From Rhabdornis inornatus (taxonomy: Eukaryota; Chordata; Aves; Passeriformes; Rhabdornithidae): DNA of 64,000 nt. The notes under the pieces were generated by a model. The model was not told the DNA's origin. It worked only from the letters and a program-made list of their open reading frames with translations, and ran no database searches. Positions 11,351 to 23,880 of the stretch are shown piece after piece. A program made the translations under genes and the position numbers. Each line of letters starts with the position of its first letter. Within the stretch, counting starts at the first letter, position 1. Where the stretch lies: contig VWZS01004380.1 of assembly GCA_013397075.1 (NCBI GenBank), positions 248,001 through 312,000 on the forward strand, given 5' to 3'.

Positions 11351-13680
11351 TGTTTTATTTTTGAAAGGATATAGGCTTAAATAGAAAAGAAATCCGAAAG
11401 TGCAACAGCAACAACAAAAAAAAGCTAAACATTTACCCCTTTGGACCACTTCAAGAAACAATAAAGGTATGTTTCCTGACAAGTAGAAATATGTCCTTTT
11501 CATTTATAATTAAAGGATATAGGGGGATGGTGCAGCAGAGTTGCTGGGTCAGACTCTGACTAAATTATAAATCTATAAATCAAACTGATTTTAAGTATGG
11601 CAAAAGACCTGAATGTAAACTATGTACTAGCCTTTGTAAGAGATTTCTGGTTTACATTGATATATTTAACCCACAATTCTGAAATCATTCTTCAGTACAT
11701 TTGAAATTCAACATTTTTGTTACCAAACAAAAAACTTATCTTATATAGAATTTCACTCATTGTATTTTCACAACTTTAACTACTGTTTAACTACTTTACC
11801 TATGTGTGTTTGTAAAATAAGCTAAAACACTCTATATATAGTATGCTCAACTATGCTACTGTATATAAAGTATTTTTAAACACTTAGAAGCAGCTATGTA
11901 GAGTGCAACTTTAAAGTAAATGTACTTTCAAAATGTAATTTTTCTCAGATAATTAACATGTACTCTAGAACTATTCTCTTCACTTGTAAGCAAGACAGTG
12001 GTAAACATGCTGGAAGTGCTGTGGTATAAGAGAACCTCTAGATATATGAAGAGTTAAAGTATGAGGTCTGTGTTTTATATAGCACAACAGGTTAAGCAAT
12101 GGCTGTTGTCAGACAAAATTATTCTTGAGGGAAAAAATGTTATCCTGGAAGATCCAATACACGTATCTAAAATAAAATATCAGACTACCAGATAGACAGC
12201 TCAGAAAGGTGATTTCAAAAGCCTTTATCCCTCAATTTCCTCTAAAATCAAAAAGGTCAAGGTCTGCTCCTTGTAACTAAATCAAGACTGAATATTAATA
12301 AAACTTCACAAAATATAATAATTATTACAAAGTTATCAGCCTCTTTCTCCTCATTGAGATTTTAACCCTCAGCATATTAAAACAATATTTTAAAACCCCA
12401 AACCCAGAGCAAAGAAAGTGAATTTTATCATGTTTTGGAATCTGGTTCATCACCAAATCTCCTTACAGCATGACATAAGCGATAATCCTGTTAGAAATAC
12501 AATTTTTAGCATAAGATTGGCCAATGATACTGGTTATTTGGCAATGGCTATCTGTAGTTGTTATGCTATTTATTATCACCCCTACTCTGACTCCATATGT
12601 GGATCTTGAAGGAACATCAAAACCAATTACAGAAAAAATAACATATTGATAGTTTATAAAACATAAAAACATTATTCTAATGAGTAGAACACTGATATAT
12701 CTTCTGTGCTAATCAAAGCAGTATATTTACTTCAAAAATCCAGAGTTGTTGTCTGTGTGAATTATTGAAAAGTTCAATTGCGAGGTTGTTTTTTTTTAAT
12801 AGAAGAAACTTAACAGGACATAAAAAACAGTAATAGTGTTTCCATTTTAGATAATATAAAATGGCAGTAACTAAAGTTAAAATCAAACTTGAACATACTG
12901 AGGACATTAACAGAGTTAGTTTTTAGTGTCAAAACTGAAAACTGATCTATTAATTTCACAAATAAAGGCACTCTTAAAATGCTAAATCCTTTTCTATGAG
13001 AGTTGTTAATCCTTCCTGCTGTTAACTGCAACGTAATTATGGTCTGAGTACTCCTGGCCTACCACAGTTCTATTTTATACTGGTAGGGAGAACCTACAAT
13101 CTTACTATATTTTATGATCATAAACTTTACAATATTATACTTTAGGACTGTATATAAGCAACTTGAATGTAAATTAATCTTCAATGATTTGACAAGAAAA
13201 TGCAAACAACTATAATTTTAAAAAGAGCTGTATGTATTACACATTATGAACACATATAAAACACTGCAAAATTTATGCTGGCAATTTGATTAAATGGCCC
13301 CTTTATGAGAGCTATTTGTACTTTCCAAAGTTGTACTTCAAATCCCAGAACAGAGCACCTACTTTTAAAGAACTAATGAAGTGAAATTCTACTAAAATTT
13401 TTTTAGAGTAACAACCTAAGGAGGAAACCAGTTATTGCCAGGGAAAAAAAATGCTCATTTATCTTTTTAGATAATAGAAAAGAGAAATAAACCCTATGCA
13501 TACATTAAAAAAAAATCTAAATATTTCTATGACTTTATGGGAAGTTGCATAATGTTGGACCAGAGACAGAACTGGACGATGATTCGTACATTTGTTTGCA
13601 ACGAGATGTAACCACTATACAGGCAAAAAAAATCCTTAATACAGGGATTATTTAATTCCTATTTCCTTTGCAACATTCTT
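11351..13680. other. Unrecognised AT-rich DNA
   Basis: No gene or repeat is recognised. There are AT-rich runs such as ctctatatatagtatg near 11,830, and open frames of up to about 75 codons without motifs. Confidence 0.5.
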
Positions 13681-13717
13681 TTTCACTTGATTCCACGTGG
13701 GAATGTCAAGTGTGAAA
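13681..13717. repeat. Imperfect inverted repeat centred on an E-box
   Basis: tttcacttgattccac (13681-13696) is followed at once by gtgggaatgtcaagtgtgaaa (13697-13717), its reverse complement with three small bulges. The centre is the palindrome ccacgtgg, containing CACGTG at 13694-13699, the E-box bound by USF/MYC-type factors. With no loop it is more like a cruciform or dimer-binding site than an RNA precursor. Function is inferred only. Confidence 0.5.
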
Positions 13718-13719
13718 GG

Positions 13720-14080
13720 AAAGGATGGCTAGTGCCAAGTGGGCATCCCCTCCGTGGCCTCGGTCCCTTTCCCTGCCCTGTGGAGCAGACAGACACATGT
13801 GCCAGAGCTACAGTGCCTCACACCCTCTAAGAGCTGCTGTAACCAGGCTGGCATGCTGCTGTGCCATGTTAACCTCTAATTCTCTTCCCAGATATTTAGG
13901 ATGAAGGATACCTGCTGCTTTGGGACTCAGCCAAGCTCACTACAAATCCTCCCTCTCCAGCCTGCTATCAAAGCAGTAACTGCAGTGGCTAGCGACATGA
14001 AAGCACAGGTCCAGCACACACTGCAGAGCCTGGATGACCTTGCTCAGCTGCCTTAGTTGCTACCTTTCCCTTCTCTCTGC
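13720..14080. other. GC-richer patch in AT-rich surroundings
   Basis: This interval is visibly richer in G and C than its flanks and rich in CTG/CAG words. It contains ctcttcccag at about 13,882-13,891, which resembles a splice acceptor. No frame is open through it with recognisable protein text. It could be an old repeat, a regulatory element or a noncoding exon. Confidence 0.35.
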
Positions 14081-15876
14081 CCCTTGCTCATGATATGATA
14101 GTGCACCAAATGAATACAGCTCTAGCTCCAAGTACTCCTTTCTTGAGTACTGTTTTCTTGCAATATGCTCAGCAATATGCCCTATGCTGCTGCCACTTCT
14201 TACTTCTCCAGATGTCCTAACCTGCTACACAGAGTTGCAAATAATGAGCTCTATTTCTGCAGTGCTGTGCATCTTATTATCTATGTCTTGGAGTCAGACA
14301 AAACATTTCTTTCCTGTTGGGCCCAGCTGGAACTGAGAAAACTAAGATTTCAAAATCTAGTATTAAAGAGATAGTAGGCATAGGTCACCTACTGCAGCTT
14401 AAGAAATATTTGCTGCAGATATGGGTTAAGAGGTGTAAGAGGACCTGGATCTTTCAGTGGTACAGCTGAATGCCTGGGCTGCTCCCTGAGCACGGAAAGC
14501 ACAGCAGCAATGGCTGAGGTACCACAGAACAGTCCCTTTAGGATCCTGGATGCAAAAATGCCTTCCTGGTTCCTGTAACTTCAAAGACCATGGATGAACA
14601 GAAACTTTGGTAAGCACAAGATGGGGCAACACTGGTTTATCTATGCTAAGTGGTAAGAGCATTGAAGTCTGCACTGGACCCAGCCTGAACGATTTAAGAA
14701 CATACTCTTGACCAGCCATAAATCAGTGTCACTCAAAAACTTCCACCTGGAATGTGAAAGTTTAGAGGAAAGAAACAAGAGTCAAAAAACCCCGACCCAA
14801 GTATTTGCTGAAATACTGTAACTTTGAACTTCCTAAATTCAATGCTAAATTTGATCTTTTCTTGTATATTCCTTTATTGTCCATTACTCACATTATGCTC
14901 CTAGAATTCCTTGAAAGAAACATAAATTCTTTCAGTCTTATAAATCTTAATTTTGACCTTTTTTCACACACCATGACATCTCAATCAGCAGACTATAGTA
15001 CACAGAACTCAGAACAGTAAGAATCTAACTACAGAGAAAAAATGTTATTCAGAGCTCCAGTTAGACTTGATGCATCTGAAAATGAATGTTTTTTTTAAAT
15101 CTAAATATTTTAAAGGTTAATTTCTTGTGCTACCATCTTAAATTCACCACCTCAATACACAGTGGTTCTCAAGAAGTATATATATTTTCTATACCTTAAT
15201 TCAAATACAGTATAAATATATGTATACATAAATATATATATTCATTGATTCAAAGATATGTTTTAATTCTTCATTTCAGCTGATCAATCTACCATTAATC
15301 TTATAAAAGCATAAAGAAGTATGCTATTCTTATAATTAATTTTATATTCCTAATAAGATCTTCATAGAAACACACCTTAACAGCCTGAAAATGAAAGCTT
15401 ATGGAAAGTTGATGGTTTTATCATTTCCTTTTCTTGTTTTCCTTTTCGTGACTACTGAAAAAGATTCCAAGACTCAGCATAAAAAACTACAATTAAAGTC
15501 CTGTTTCATCTGGTATGGATCTCTTACACAAGTCATTAGCAACCTTAATCACTCATCATAAAATATGTGGTTCTAAAGGACTATGTCAGAGAAGCTGTGC
15601 TTAGCTTCAGCTCACTTAGCTGAAGATTTACATCTTTATTTCCAATAGTATTGGTAAAAAGGACATTAAAGGACCACATCTCAGCTAGTATTATAGGTCT
15701 CAAATAAAAATTATTACCCTGATCTCAAATAAAAATCAAACCCACAAGTAATCTCCATCCCTAAAACAAGAACTAAATTTTCATGCTAGATCAACTGAAC
15801 TTACTATCCACATGTTATTATCTCAAGTTTATAAGACAAGGTTAAGGAGTTGGAATCAAAGCAAGCATTGTCACAG
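14081..15876. other. Unrecognised DNA
   Basis: Nothing recognised. Open frames at 14,426-14,719 (minus, 97 codons) and 14,165-14,374 (plus) have no family resemblance. An AT-rich microsatellite-like stretch lies at about 15,175-15,245. A loose direct repeat of 'ctcaaataaaaat' occurs at about 15,698-15,737. Confidence 0.45.
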
Positions 15877-15936
15877 AACCTAAAGGATTTTAGGTCCCTT
15901 CCATCCCAAAATCTTCTATGATTCTATGATACTCGA
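15877..15936 (+). mobile_element. CR1 3' tail fragment, plus strand
   Basis: The sequence ends with taggtcccttccatcccaaa and then tctatgattctatgata, the CR1 terminal block and octamer repeat in sense orientation. Only the last 60 or so bases survive, so this is a severely 5'-truncated insertion. Confidence 0.88.
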
Positions 15937-16763
15937 ACACTGATTTAAATTCAAACTTAAACTGGGCAGTCAAACAAAAACAGTCCTAGGTTCTTTCTCA
16001 CATATAAACTAGAGAAAACAGAACTTCCATTTTACACATCTCATATGGAAACTGAGTATCTCAGGAAGCTTCACACTTGTATCCAGGAAAGTTTCACAGT
16101 TGATAGAGCAGTTCCAATCGAGCTGACAGTTCCAATTGCTACAGCTCAGAACAGAACAGCCCTGAAACACTCTGATTATAATTTTTGACATATTGTTTTA
16201 TGAAATATTGTTATATTGATAGTATTTGGAGATATGCGTACTTCTTATGCACCAAAATACAAATCATAATAAATAAATAATAAAAAGCCCAAGTTTGTCA
16301 TTTACCACCAATTCCATCCAAAACGTAACAAATAAAGGAAAACAGATGCAAATATCCAGAGTATAAAAAGTCATATAGATCAGTTGTCATTCTATAAAAA
16401 GAAAATCCAAACAAAATCCATCCAAACAAAGAATGTACTGTACCAATTAAGGCTGCAGCAATAATGGCAGAATTTAATTTCTGAAATTACTTACCAATAA
16501 GTCACTATATTCCATCTAATTTTTTTCTGTAGTCAAGCAAGATCAAAATATTTGTATAGCAGATCCCAAGAGAAAATTTACAATTCTGCTTCTCCATAAA
16601 GTCCATATGCTAACCACTCTTCTTGGTTTGGTTTTCTGACAATAATTTGGCAATGCATTTTAAGTGGGACAATTCTACAGCTATATGTTCACACATATTT
16701 CATTTCCTTATCTACAATGACTTAGATTTTAACACTGTAGTATGAATAGCTAAAAGCTCAGCC

Positions 16764-16782
16764 AAAAAAAAAAAAAAAAAAA
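16764..16782 (+). repeat. A19 homopolymer
   Basis: An uninterrupted run of 19 A. Nothing upstream resembles a processed transcript or SINE body. Confidence 0.9.
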
Positions 16783-19700
16783 GGAAAAATAAAATTACGA
16801 AATACCAAAAGAATATAATGAGGCATAGGACAAAAGTGTACAAAAATTCTATGTATTTTTAACCTTAAGTAATTATTGTATTTTCAGAAAATGCTGCAAA
16901 ATCCCATCATGTTTTAGAAAAAACTTATATTAAGGATGGTTGATGCAAAATTACCTGTTTTCTATAACTTAAGTAGTACTGCCTGAGATATGTAACTTTT
17001 ACATCAAATAAATATGTCACAGTGCAGAACCTACTTAAATTACTGTATTTTTAGAAGTAAAACAAGTAGTCCTAAACACAGTTCAAATGGAATATTGTCA
17101 GTATCCTAGGGGATATAGGACTGAAAGGCCATTTCCATTACATTGCTCAATCACCACCAAATGAAGCCACATTCTGGTGTTTTGTTCTGAATAACAATCA
17201 TTCCCCACTTGCCATGTCAAAGCCCATATAGCATTTGTGCACCTCTAAGAGACTTAAGGACAGCAGTACAGAGGAACAATGACTCTGTAGTGGAAGAGAC
17301 CTTCATGAAGATATCACAGTTAAAGGAAACAACCTGCCCCATCTGATAACTGAACATTTCCCAGTTAACTTGAGAAGCCTCACAAAAATCAATAAGAAGT
17401 AATCCAAAAATCCCTTCATCTCTGAGGAAAATGCCACCGTTGAAATTAAAAAATCAATTAAGATTCCTTGGTGAGCACAGCATGCAGGCACAAGAACACA
17501 AGACAAGGGATCACCCAAGGTGCACAGGTTTTCCCAATGTACAAAAACAACAACATCCCCATAAATTTCTATCCATTCCTTGATGCCTTAAAAAAAAAAA
17601 AATTATATGATATAGAACGCTTCAGCCAGAGAGAAATTCCAAAAGTGCATCCATAGATAGTAGACTGAAGCATCAATTCAAATTAACACAATGCCATCAA
17701 ATTGTACACTACAAGCTAAAGAATTAAAATATCCTCAGCCAATGAATACTACATGAGAAACATGATTAATAACTGAGACTGTGTTCAAGACACCTTCTAT
17801 TTGTTTGGGGACAAGAAAAATCCCAAACCAGGATTAATCTTCCTATACCATACAATAACATAAATTTATCAAGCTTTGTTAGAAAATATATGTTTCTCTT
17901 TGTGTCCTGATATTTCACATACAAGATGCTTCACTTTGTCTAATGGTTTATAAATCAAAGTGAAATAATTTACATACTTTTGATCTTTCACCAAAATTAC
18001 ATTATGACTTAAATTTTTACCCTCATTATAAAGCAATCCAAAGGCATTCTAGAAGATGATCATATTCTAGATCAAGCTTTGCTTCACAAGGTTAAACAAG
18101 TAACATTCTTCTAATTACTCTCTGCTAAGGTCAGTTCCTCATTTCCCAGTCTACTGTTGTTAAATACAATTCTAAACAAATTGCATAAAACCCAAATGCA
18201 TAATTCTCATGCAAGTCCCAGATAAATGCAGTTTTTCAAAACAAAAATAGATTACTGGAACCACAGAAAAATAATAACTCTAAATGGAGTACTTGAAAGC
18301 CCTAAGGTACATACAAATATCCTAAAGTCCTGGACTTCGAAGTCTAAAATACTATCACACTTTCTTTATATAATATTTAATTGTCTTTCTTACACATCAC
18401 TATACTGATAAAAATAGATATCTGTAACTCAACTTTGGCCAGCCAGAATTTGAGATCAAATTTCTATATCAGATGATAAATGCCTCCACTTTCATGAAAA
18501 ATATGTTTGTAAACCAACAGCTGAATGCAGGATTAATTCTTTACTCACCTACAAAACGAACACCTCCTGACACAAACATGAGAGAACTGAATGTCTTTTC
18601 AGTACAGTGGGTGGCAATGGGCTAATTTAATCTTTTCTGACTGCTCATTTTTAAGATTGCCAAGATGAAAGTCCTAAAAGCTCTTAGGCCATGACTACCT
18701 CTTCTGGGTAATCCTGGTCCACACACATAAGGAAATAAACAAATTTACACTCAAACTTTAAAAGAATCTGCACGTTGAAAGCAGTGGCCTCTGTTATAGT
18801 ATCAATACCCAAAGAGCAATTTGGCCAAGGAACACTCTAACAATTGCATAGCAGCTCCAGAATGGTCATCAAAGATCAAATAGGTCAAAGTCCTTAATTT
18901 CCCACTATGTAAGGAGAAATATTACTAAAACCAGAGAGAATCAATATGGAGAGAAACAAAAAAGTTTTCATAATTATTTTAGCATGTATTACATAAACTG
19001 AATATGAGTGATATTTTGCTGTGTTTCTCCCAGGTGTTGGATTCTTACACCCATTTGGTTTTGTAAAAATTCCAATTACATTAAGAAGAAGGTTGTGGCC
19101 TTCATAGATTCAAAGAAAAGCCTCAAAAACTCTATCTGAAATGGTTATCTAAAGAATCAAAACCACACATAAACCAAACAGGTTTTAAGGACAACATTAT
19201 ACCTAAATTCATTTTCTTTGGATAACTGGACTTGTGACGACATTATTTCTTTCACAAAATCATACCTTGTAAATAAAATGTCATTTTGTTTAAATAAACA
19301 TGGCCAAAAAGTGTTTCAGGGTCTGGCAAAAAACATACTAGAAGTTCTAATGGATACACATTTCAGTGATGCATTGTGTGATTTGATGGGCTGGTCACCG
19401 ACAGTGATGCATCTCTCATCTGTTCCTGCTTCTTTAGCAGGCAGATGAGAGGAGGAATTCCTGTATTTAGCACAATAATCTCTTAGAAAGGAAACTATAG
19501 CACAGCTTGGAAGATGTGACCTTTTCTCACAGAAGAGAATAAAGATGTCAACTACATGAAATATAACTTTCAGAGGTAATTGCTGCTGGCAATTTCAGGT
19601 TGCTTTATTAGGCTTGCCTGTGAGCTGGCACTGCCATAGCAGCTCTGTGCCGTGCTCTGTCATCTTTTCTCAGGGGTGGCAATATTTAAGAAAGGATGTG

Positions 19701-21065
19701 GTAGGGAACAACAGCTATTAAGGATTTCAGATGCCTCTTTTTAACCTGCTGACCCCTATGGGGACCAGCACCTGAAACTAAGCAAGATATGTGAGAAGTG
19801 CAAGGAAAAAAAATTAACACAAAGCTTTGGTGAATCAGCTCCTGAGGACTGGATGGAACCATTGCTATTCACTCAGCTAACAGCAAGAAAATGCTACTGT
19901 GAAGAAAAAAAATTGAGATGGGATAAATGAGAGCTCTTAGTATATTTGAAAAGGGATGTCTAATGTAAAAAACACTATAGAGAGCAAACAAGTTGTGCAA
20001 AGATTTTACTATTTATGGCAGGTGAAAGATCTAACCAGGAGGCTATGATAGTAATAATAATCTGCCATAATGACATTCCTGGAAAAAATCTAATTCTTAT
20101 TTGTTTACAAGGATGAAAAAACAATAGGCATTTCTGTTCTTGTTATTTTTACTGTCTTGCAGCTGCAAAGAGACAATTTTGTTATAAGACAGCAAAATCT
20201 ACACGCAATAACATTTAGGAAACCATAGGAGAGAACAGAAAATTGAAAGAAAGAAAATTAATCCTCCTCCATCTTCTTGTCTCAAAGAAAGGCATATGTC
20301 ACTTCATCCCATTACTCAGCTCGTTCTCCAAAAGCTTCTGTTTTCTCTTTGTTCTCTTATCAGTAGTTTTGATTGAGTTTGGTTGTCAAGTGTACAGGCT
20401 CCTGTGATTTTAGTCTTCTCCCGGGTTACACACTGATAAGGCCAATAATTGACATTGTTATGCAGCAGGTTGTGCTGAACAAATAAACATGGAAAGAAAA
20501 CAGTTTTCTTTGTAGAGAGATGTCTCCAGTGACAGCTGTGAATTACTAACTAAATGGAAGTCCTGCCAGTGCATTTGGTTTAGCAGGTCACTTAAATTGC
20601 TCAGGATGAACAGGAGTTCTTCCTTTGTTCAAGAAAAATCCTTTTTATATTGAAATAGAGAAAATGCAGAGATCCCTTTGTGGTATTTACTGAAAATAAA
20701 TAAAAACATTGGTTGGTAAGAGAAATACATCTTACAGGAATGAGAAAGTGCTTTTTCTAGAAACTTACAGGACAGTAAAATCAGATTTTCATTGTGTGGA
20801 AGATTTGATTTAAAACTTGGACAGTAACAGCAGCACTGTGAAGTAGAAGCCATAAAGCAAGGCTTAGTGGAAATCCCTCCAGATTATACACCTAGCATCA
20901 CGTCTTTCCTTTCCTATAGCAGGAATCAGACCAAACACAACTCTTGCCAACATGTGCAGATGAAGAGGACCCCAGTTCTGTATCCCAGTCTCCAAACCAC
21001 ACTGCTCAATCCCTAAGGAGTTTAGTCCCAGCATCTTTGGAGGCATAGAGGTCTGAATAGAAAAC

Positions 21066-21079
21066 ATATATATATATAT
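21066..21079. repeat. Short (AT)n dinucleotide run
   Basis: Seven AT units directly visible. Confidence 0.9.
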
Positions 21080-21599
21080 TTCTTTTTACTTCATGTAGCC
21101 TTCCAGGACAAGGAAGAACACAACTTAAGAGGCAGAACAAAATCAGCTTGCTTCTGGAGTTGAATGTTATTTGATACAGTGACAAAAATTAAAAACAATA
21201 AGGGAAAAAAACAGTGATTACTCAACCACTATTGAACTTTTTTTTTTAACCAAAATAGTGCTTTTCCTCTGCAACTAGGCTTTACAGAGAATCACAATTT
21301 TAAACATATTTACCACTGCAATGTAGTTCTAACAGTGAGTGCTCTCAGTTGGTAAAGATAACTAAAAATTACTAGATTCCAAAATGTTTAGAAGGTATTT
21401 GTTTGTAAACAAAAACATTATACATGTTTTAGAAATGGTGACTAACATTTCAAAATTATACTCTAAGGCCAATTCATTATCTAACTGTTTCAACAACTGT
21501 GAGAGCTTCAGATGCTTTTTCTACCTACACACGGTAGCAACCATGTACGTCAGTGGGAGTATTACTTGACAGGTACATAACATAAATTTGGGGCTGGTT

Positions 21600-21672
21600 C
21601 CTAGCATCATAGATGATACTGCCAGAGAAGATCATTACTTATCCTGGTCTGACCTCCTGTGTGGATAATAGG
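21600..21672 (-). mobile_element. Possible ancient CR1 3'-end scrap, minus strand
   Basis: The text catagatgatactgcc...atcctggtctgacctcctgt resembles the reverse complement of the tail block of old reptile-type CR1 ('...tctagtctgacctcctgtata...'). The match is short and diverged. The adjacent piece at 22,120 looks like more upstream CR1 on the same strand. Confidence 0.42.
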
Positions 21673-22119
21673 AACTAAATCAAAACATATGGTTGCCATT
21701 TTTTTCAAATTTCAGGAAAAATACCAATTTGAAGTCTTTAAGAGCTACAGAAATTCATTACTAGTTAATGTCTTGGGGTTTTTTCCATATCAAATTTCTC
21801 ATATATGAACCAATTTACCTATTGGTTTTCTTTTTGACAAGTATGTAAAATACTTCAGTCATGCTCTCTATGTCTGTGACCAAAGATATCAGAACTGGAT
21901 GCAATATTGACAAAGAAAGAAAACCGCCAAAAGGAAAAACAAGCTCTTAGGTTCATTAATTAAAGGATCCAATCACTCCCATGTGCCACAGCATTATTCT
22001 GGGAGCTCATTAGGAGAGATATAGGCATTGCCCACCCCACAGATCTCTTTTGGAGTCACACATCATAGGGAACAGTCTCACACTCCAGAGGTATGACCTA
22101 TTCTAATTTTCCCTTACTT

Positions 22120-22345
22120 GCAAATTTTTTTTCATTTGACTATATCAAAATATGGCTCGCCTGAAAAGTTCAACTGAACAAGTGATTCAAGTTTTGTTTA
22201 TGTAACTGCTCTATTCTCACTTTGTCAGAATGGTAAATCTGTGTCATCTGCAGATTTCCATTATCAGCAATTTTTTTAGTGGAAATGCTGAATAGCCTCA
22301 TACTGACTCCCACACTCACTAGACAAGCCTCCTCTTTAAGATGAT
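22120..22345 (-). mobile_element. Possible ancient CR1 reverse-transcriptase fragment, minus strand
   Basis: tgtgtcatctgcagatttcc and gctgaatagcctcatactga follow each other as in the reverse complement of CR1 ORF2. There the text runs '...tgtatcatctgcaaactttgcc...' and '...gttgaataggactggtccca...' and encodes the FADDTK-like and LGPILFNIFI-like parts of the reverse transcriptase. Heavy divergence removes any open frame. It could belong to the same old insertion as 21,600-21,672. Confidence 0.5.
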
Positions 22346-23578
22346 TACCAAAAAAAGTACTTTTTTAGTCTTCCTAGTAGGATGTCATAGTATTTCTGTT
22401 GATACTGTTAAATGCTATTTAAGTGTGCAGAATAAAATAGGCCACAGTATGAAATTATTATATTGCACATTTGCATCCACCAATGTAGATTCATTATTCA
22501 GAATTAAAGACAGAAAGGAAGCTGCTAAGAATGACATGGGGGGAAAAAATGTTTCATTTGTTCCTCTTAACTGATAGCAAGAAAAGTGGCTAAGTAAATA
22601 CTAATAAATAGTAATTATTAGAGGGATAATAAGTAAAGATGATAGAATTTAATACTTGTAATCAAAACTAATTTTTTATTATCTTTCTGAACATAGTCTT
22701 TTCTTCCCACGGTGCTCTCTGAGATAGATAAACAAAAATCACCACACATACAGGAAGCACTTACATGTTACAAGCTTTCCATTACAATCCATAAAGGAAA
22801 ATGAACATAAAGCTCTTTTTGCAGACAATATTAATAACTCCTTGCTATTGCTAGCTGGACACACTGTGGTCACTGGAAAAGTAATGTTATTACAGTATTA
22901 TACTCTGATATGTTGGAGTTTCCCCATTTACAGTCTTCCTGAAAATTAGGAAAAGCTTTGGATAGCCTACTGGTAAAGTGAACAAGCCCATCAATAGGAA
23001 GAGTTCTGACACCCGTGTAGATATGTTAACAAAAATTGACTGAGTATTCAAAATCTACATGGAGACAAAAATAAATATCCAAAACTATCCAAATAGCTAA
23101 AAATATCCTAAATAATTTTAATTTCTTTCTGAAAAGTAAACATAAATAAAGGTAATAAAATGGCAAATTATTTCATTGCAGTTCCAATTCATGACCTAGA
23201 GTGTATTGCTTATTGGTGAGGGATCATGTTGCCACAAAGGAAACGATAACACACTCAGCAAGACTGAAATATGACTGAAGCATGAACTAGCATCCTTGCA
23301 GCCCCAGCAAAGCACAAAGTCAGACTACTTATGGTGACTGGAACCATTCCAAGCCTAAAGCTACCTCATTTGTTTTCTAAGACTGTGTTGAGATAGCAAA
23401 GTTGCAGAATGGATTTGGAAAGCCACAACAGTGCACTGCCGATTCATGCAGTTAAATCATGCTGTTACTACATTATATTTATGCTGTAATCACACTACTT
23501 TATGATGGGAGTCTTCATTATGACCAGAGCAGAGCAGATGATGAACTACACGTCTAGAGGAAACAACAGTTGCTTGCG
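22346..23578. other. Unrecognised AT-rich DNA
   Basis: No gene or repeat recognised. The short open frame at 22,341-22,574 begins in the CR1-like text and has no motif. Confidence 0.45.
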
Positions 23579-23880
23579 TGCATTAAAATACATAGTCTAA
23601 ATATCAGGTGAAATTAATTCTAGTGATAAAGAACCATTACCAGTTTCAGATATAGTCACACATAACCCTATTTCAACGATTATACAAACACACAGCCATG
23701 TTTTGCCAAATAAAAGATTTAGCTGTTAATTACATGAGAAGAGCTTATTTACACTGAGACTTTTTAACATGAGCTTTGTTTGGGTTTTTTTGATCCAAAG
23801 AGTCCTTCTTTAGCTGTGTGTGCTCTTTGTATCTTCAGGAATACTGTGGTTTGGATTTTTCTAGGATTTCTTATAGTGCA
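23579..23880 (+). repeat. Left copy of an unidentified inverted repeat pair (302 bp)
   Basis: This block is the reverse complement of 26,396-26,665. The best-aligned parts are 23,606-23,655 against 26,585-26,634 (49 of 50 identical by hand count) and 23,816-23,862 against 26,416-26,462 (45 of 47). A middle segment matches at about 40 of 45. Both copies open with tgcattaaaatacat and end with tgca, so boundaries look defined. The left copy has about 41 extra bases (about 23,775-23,815) that the right copy lacks. I do not recognise the family. It does not look like CR1 or the SINE. TG...CA ends would fit a small solo LTR or a non-autonomous transposon, but no target duplication is evident. Confidence 0.85.

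Larger units (their letters stand above)
15937..21599. other. Unrecognised AT-rich DNA
   Basis: No gene, RNA gene or CR1 is recognised. Contents seen are A19 at 16,764-16,782, A13 at 17,590-17,602, a dinucleotide AT run at 21,066-21,079, and isolated minus-strand donors near 16,496 and 18,548. A patch at about 20,380-20,610 is compositionally more complex and could be a conserved noncoding element. Confidence 0.45.
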
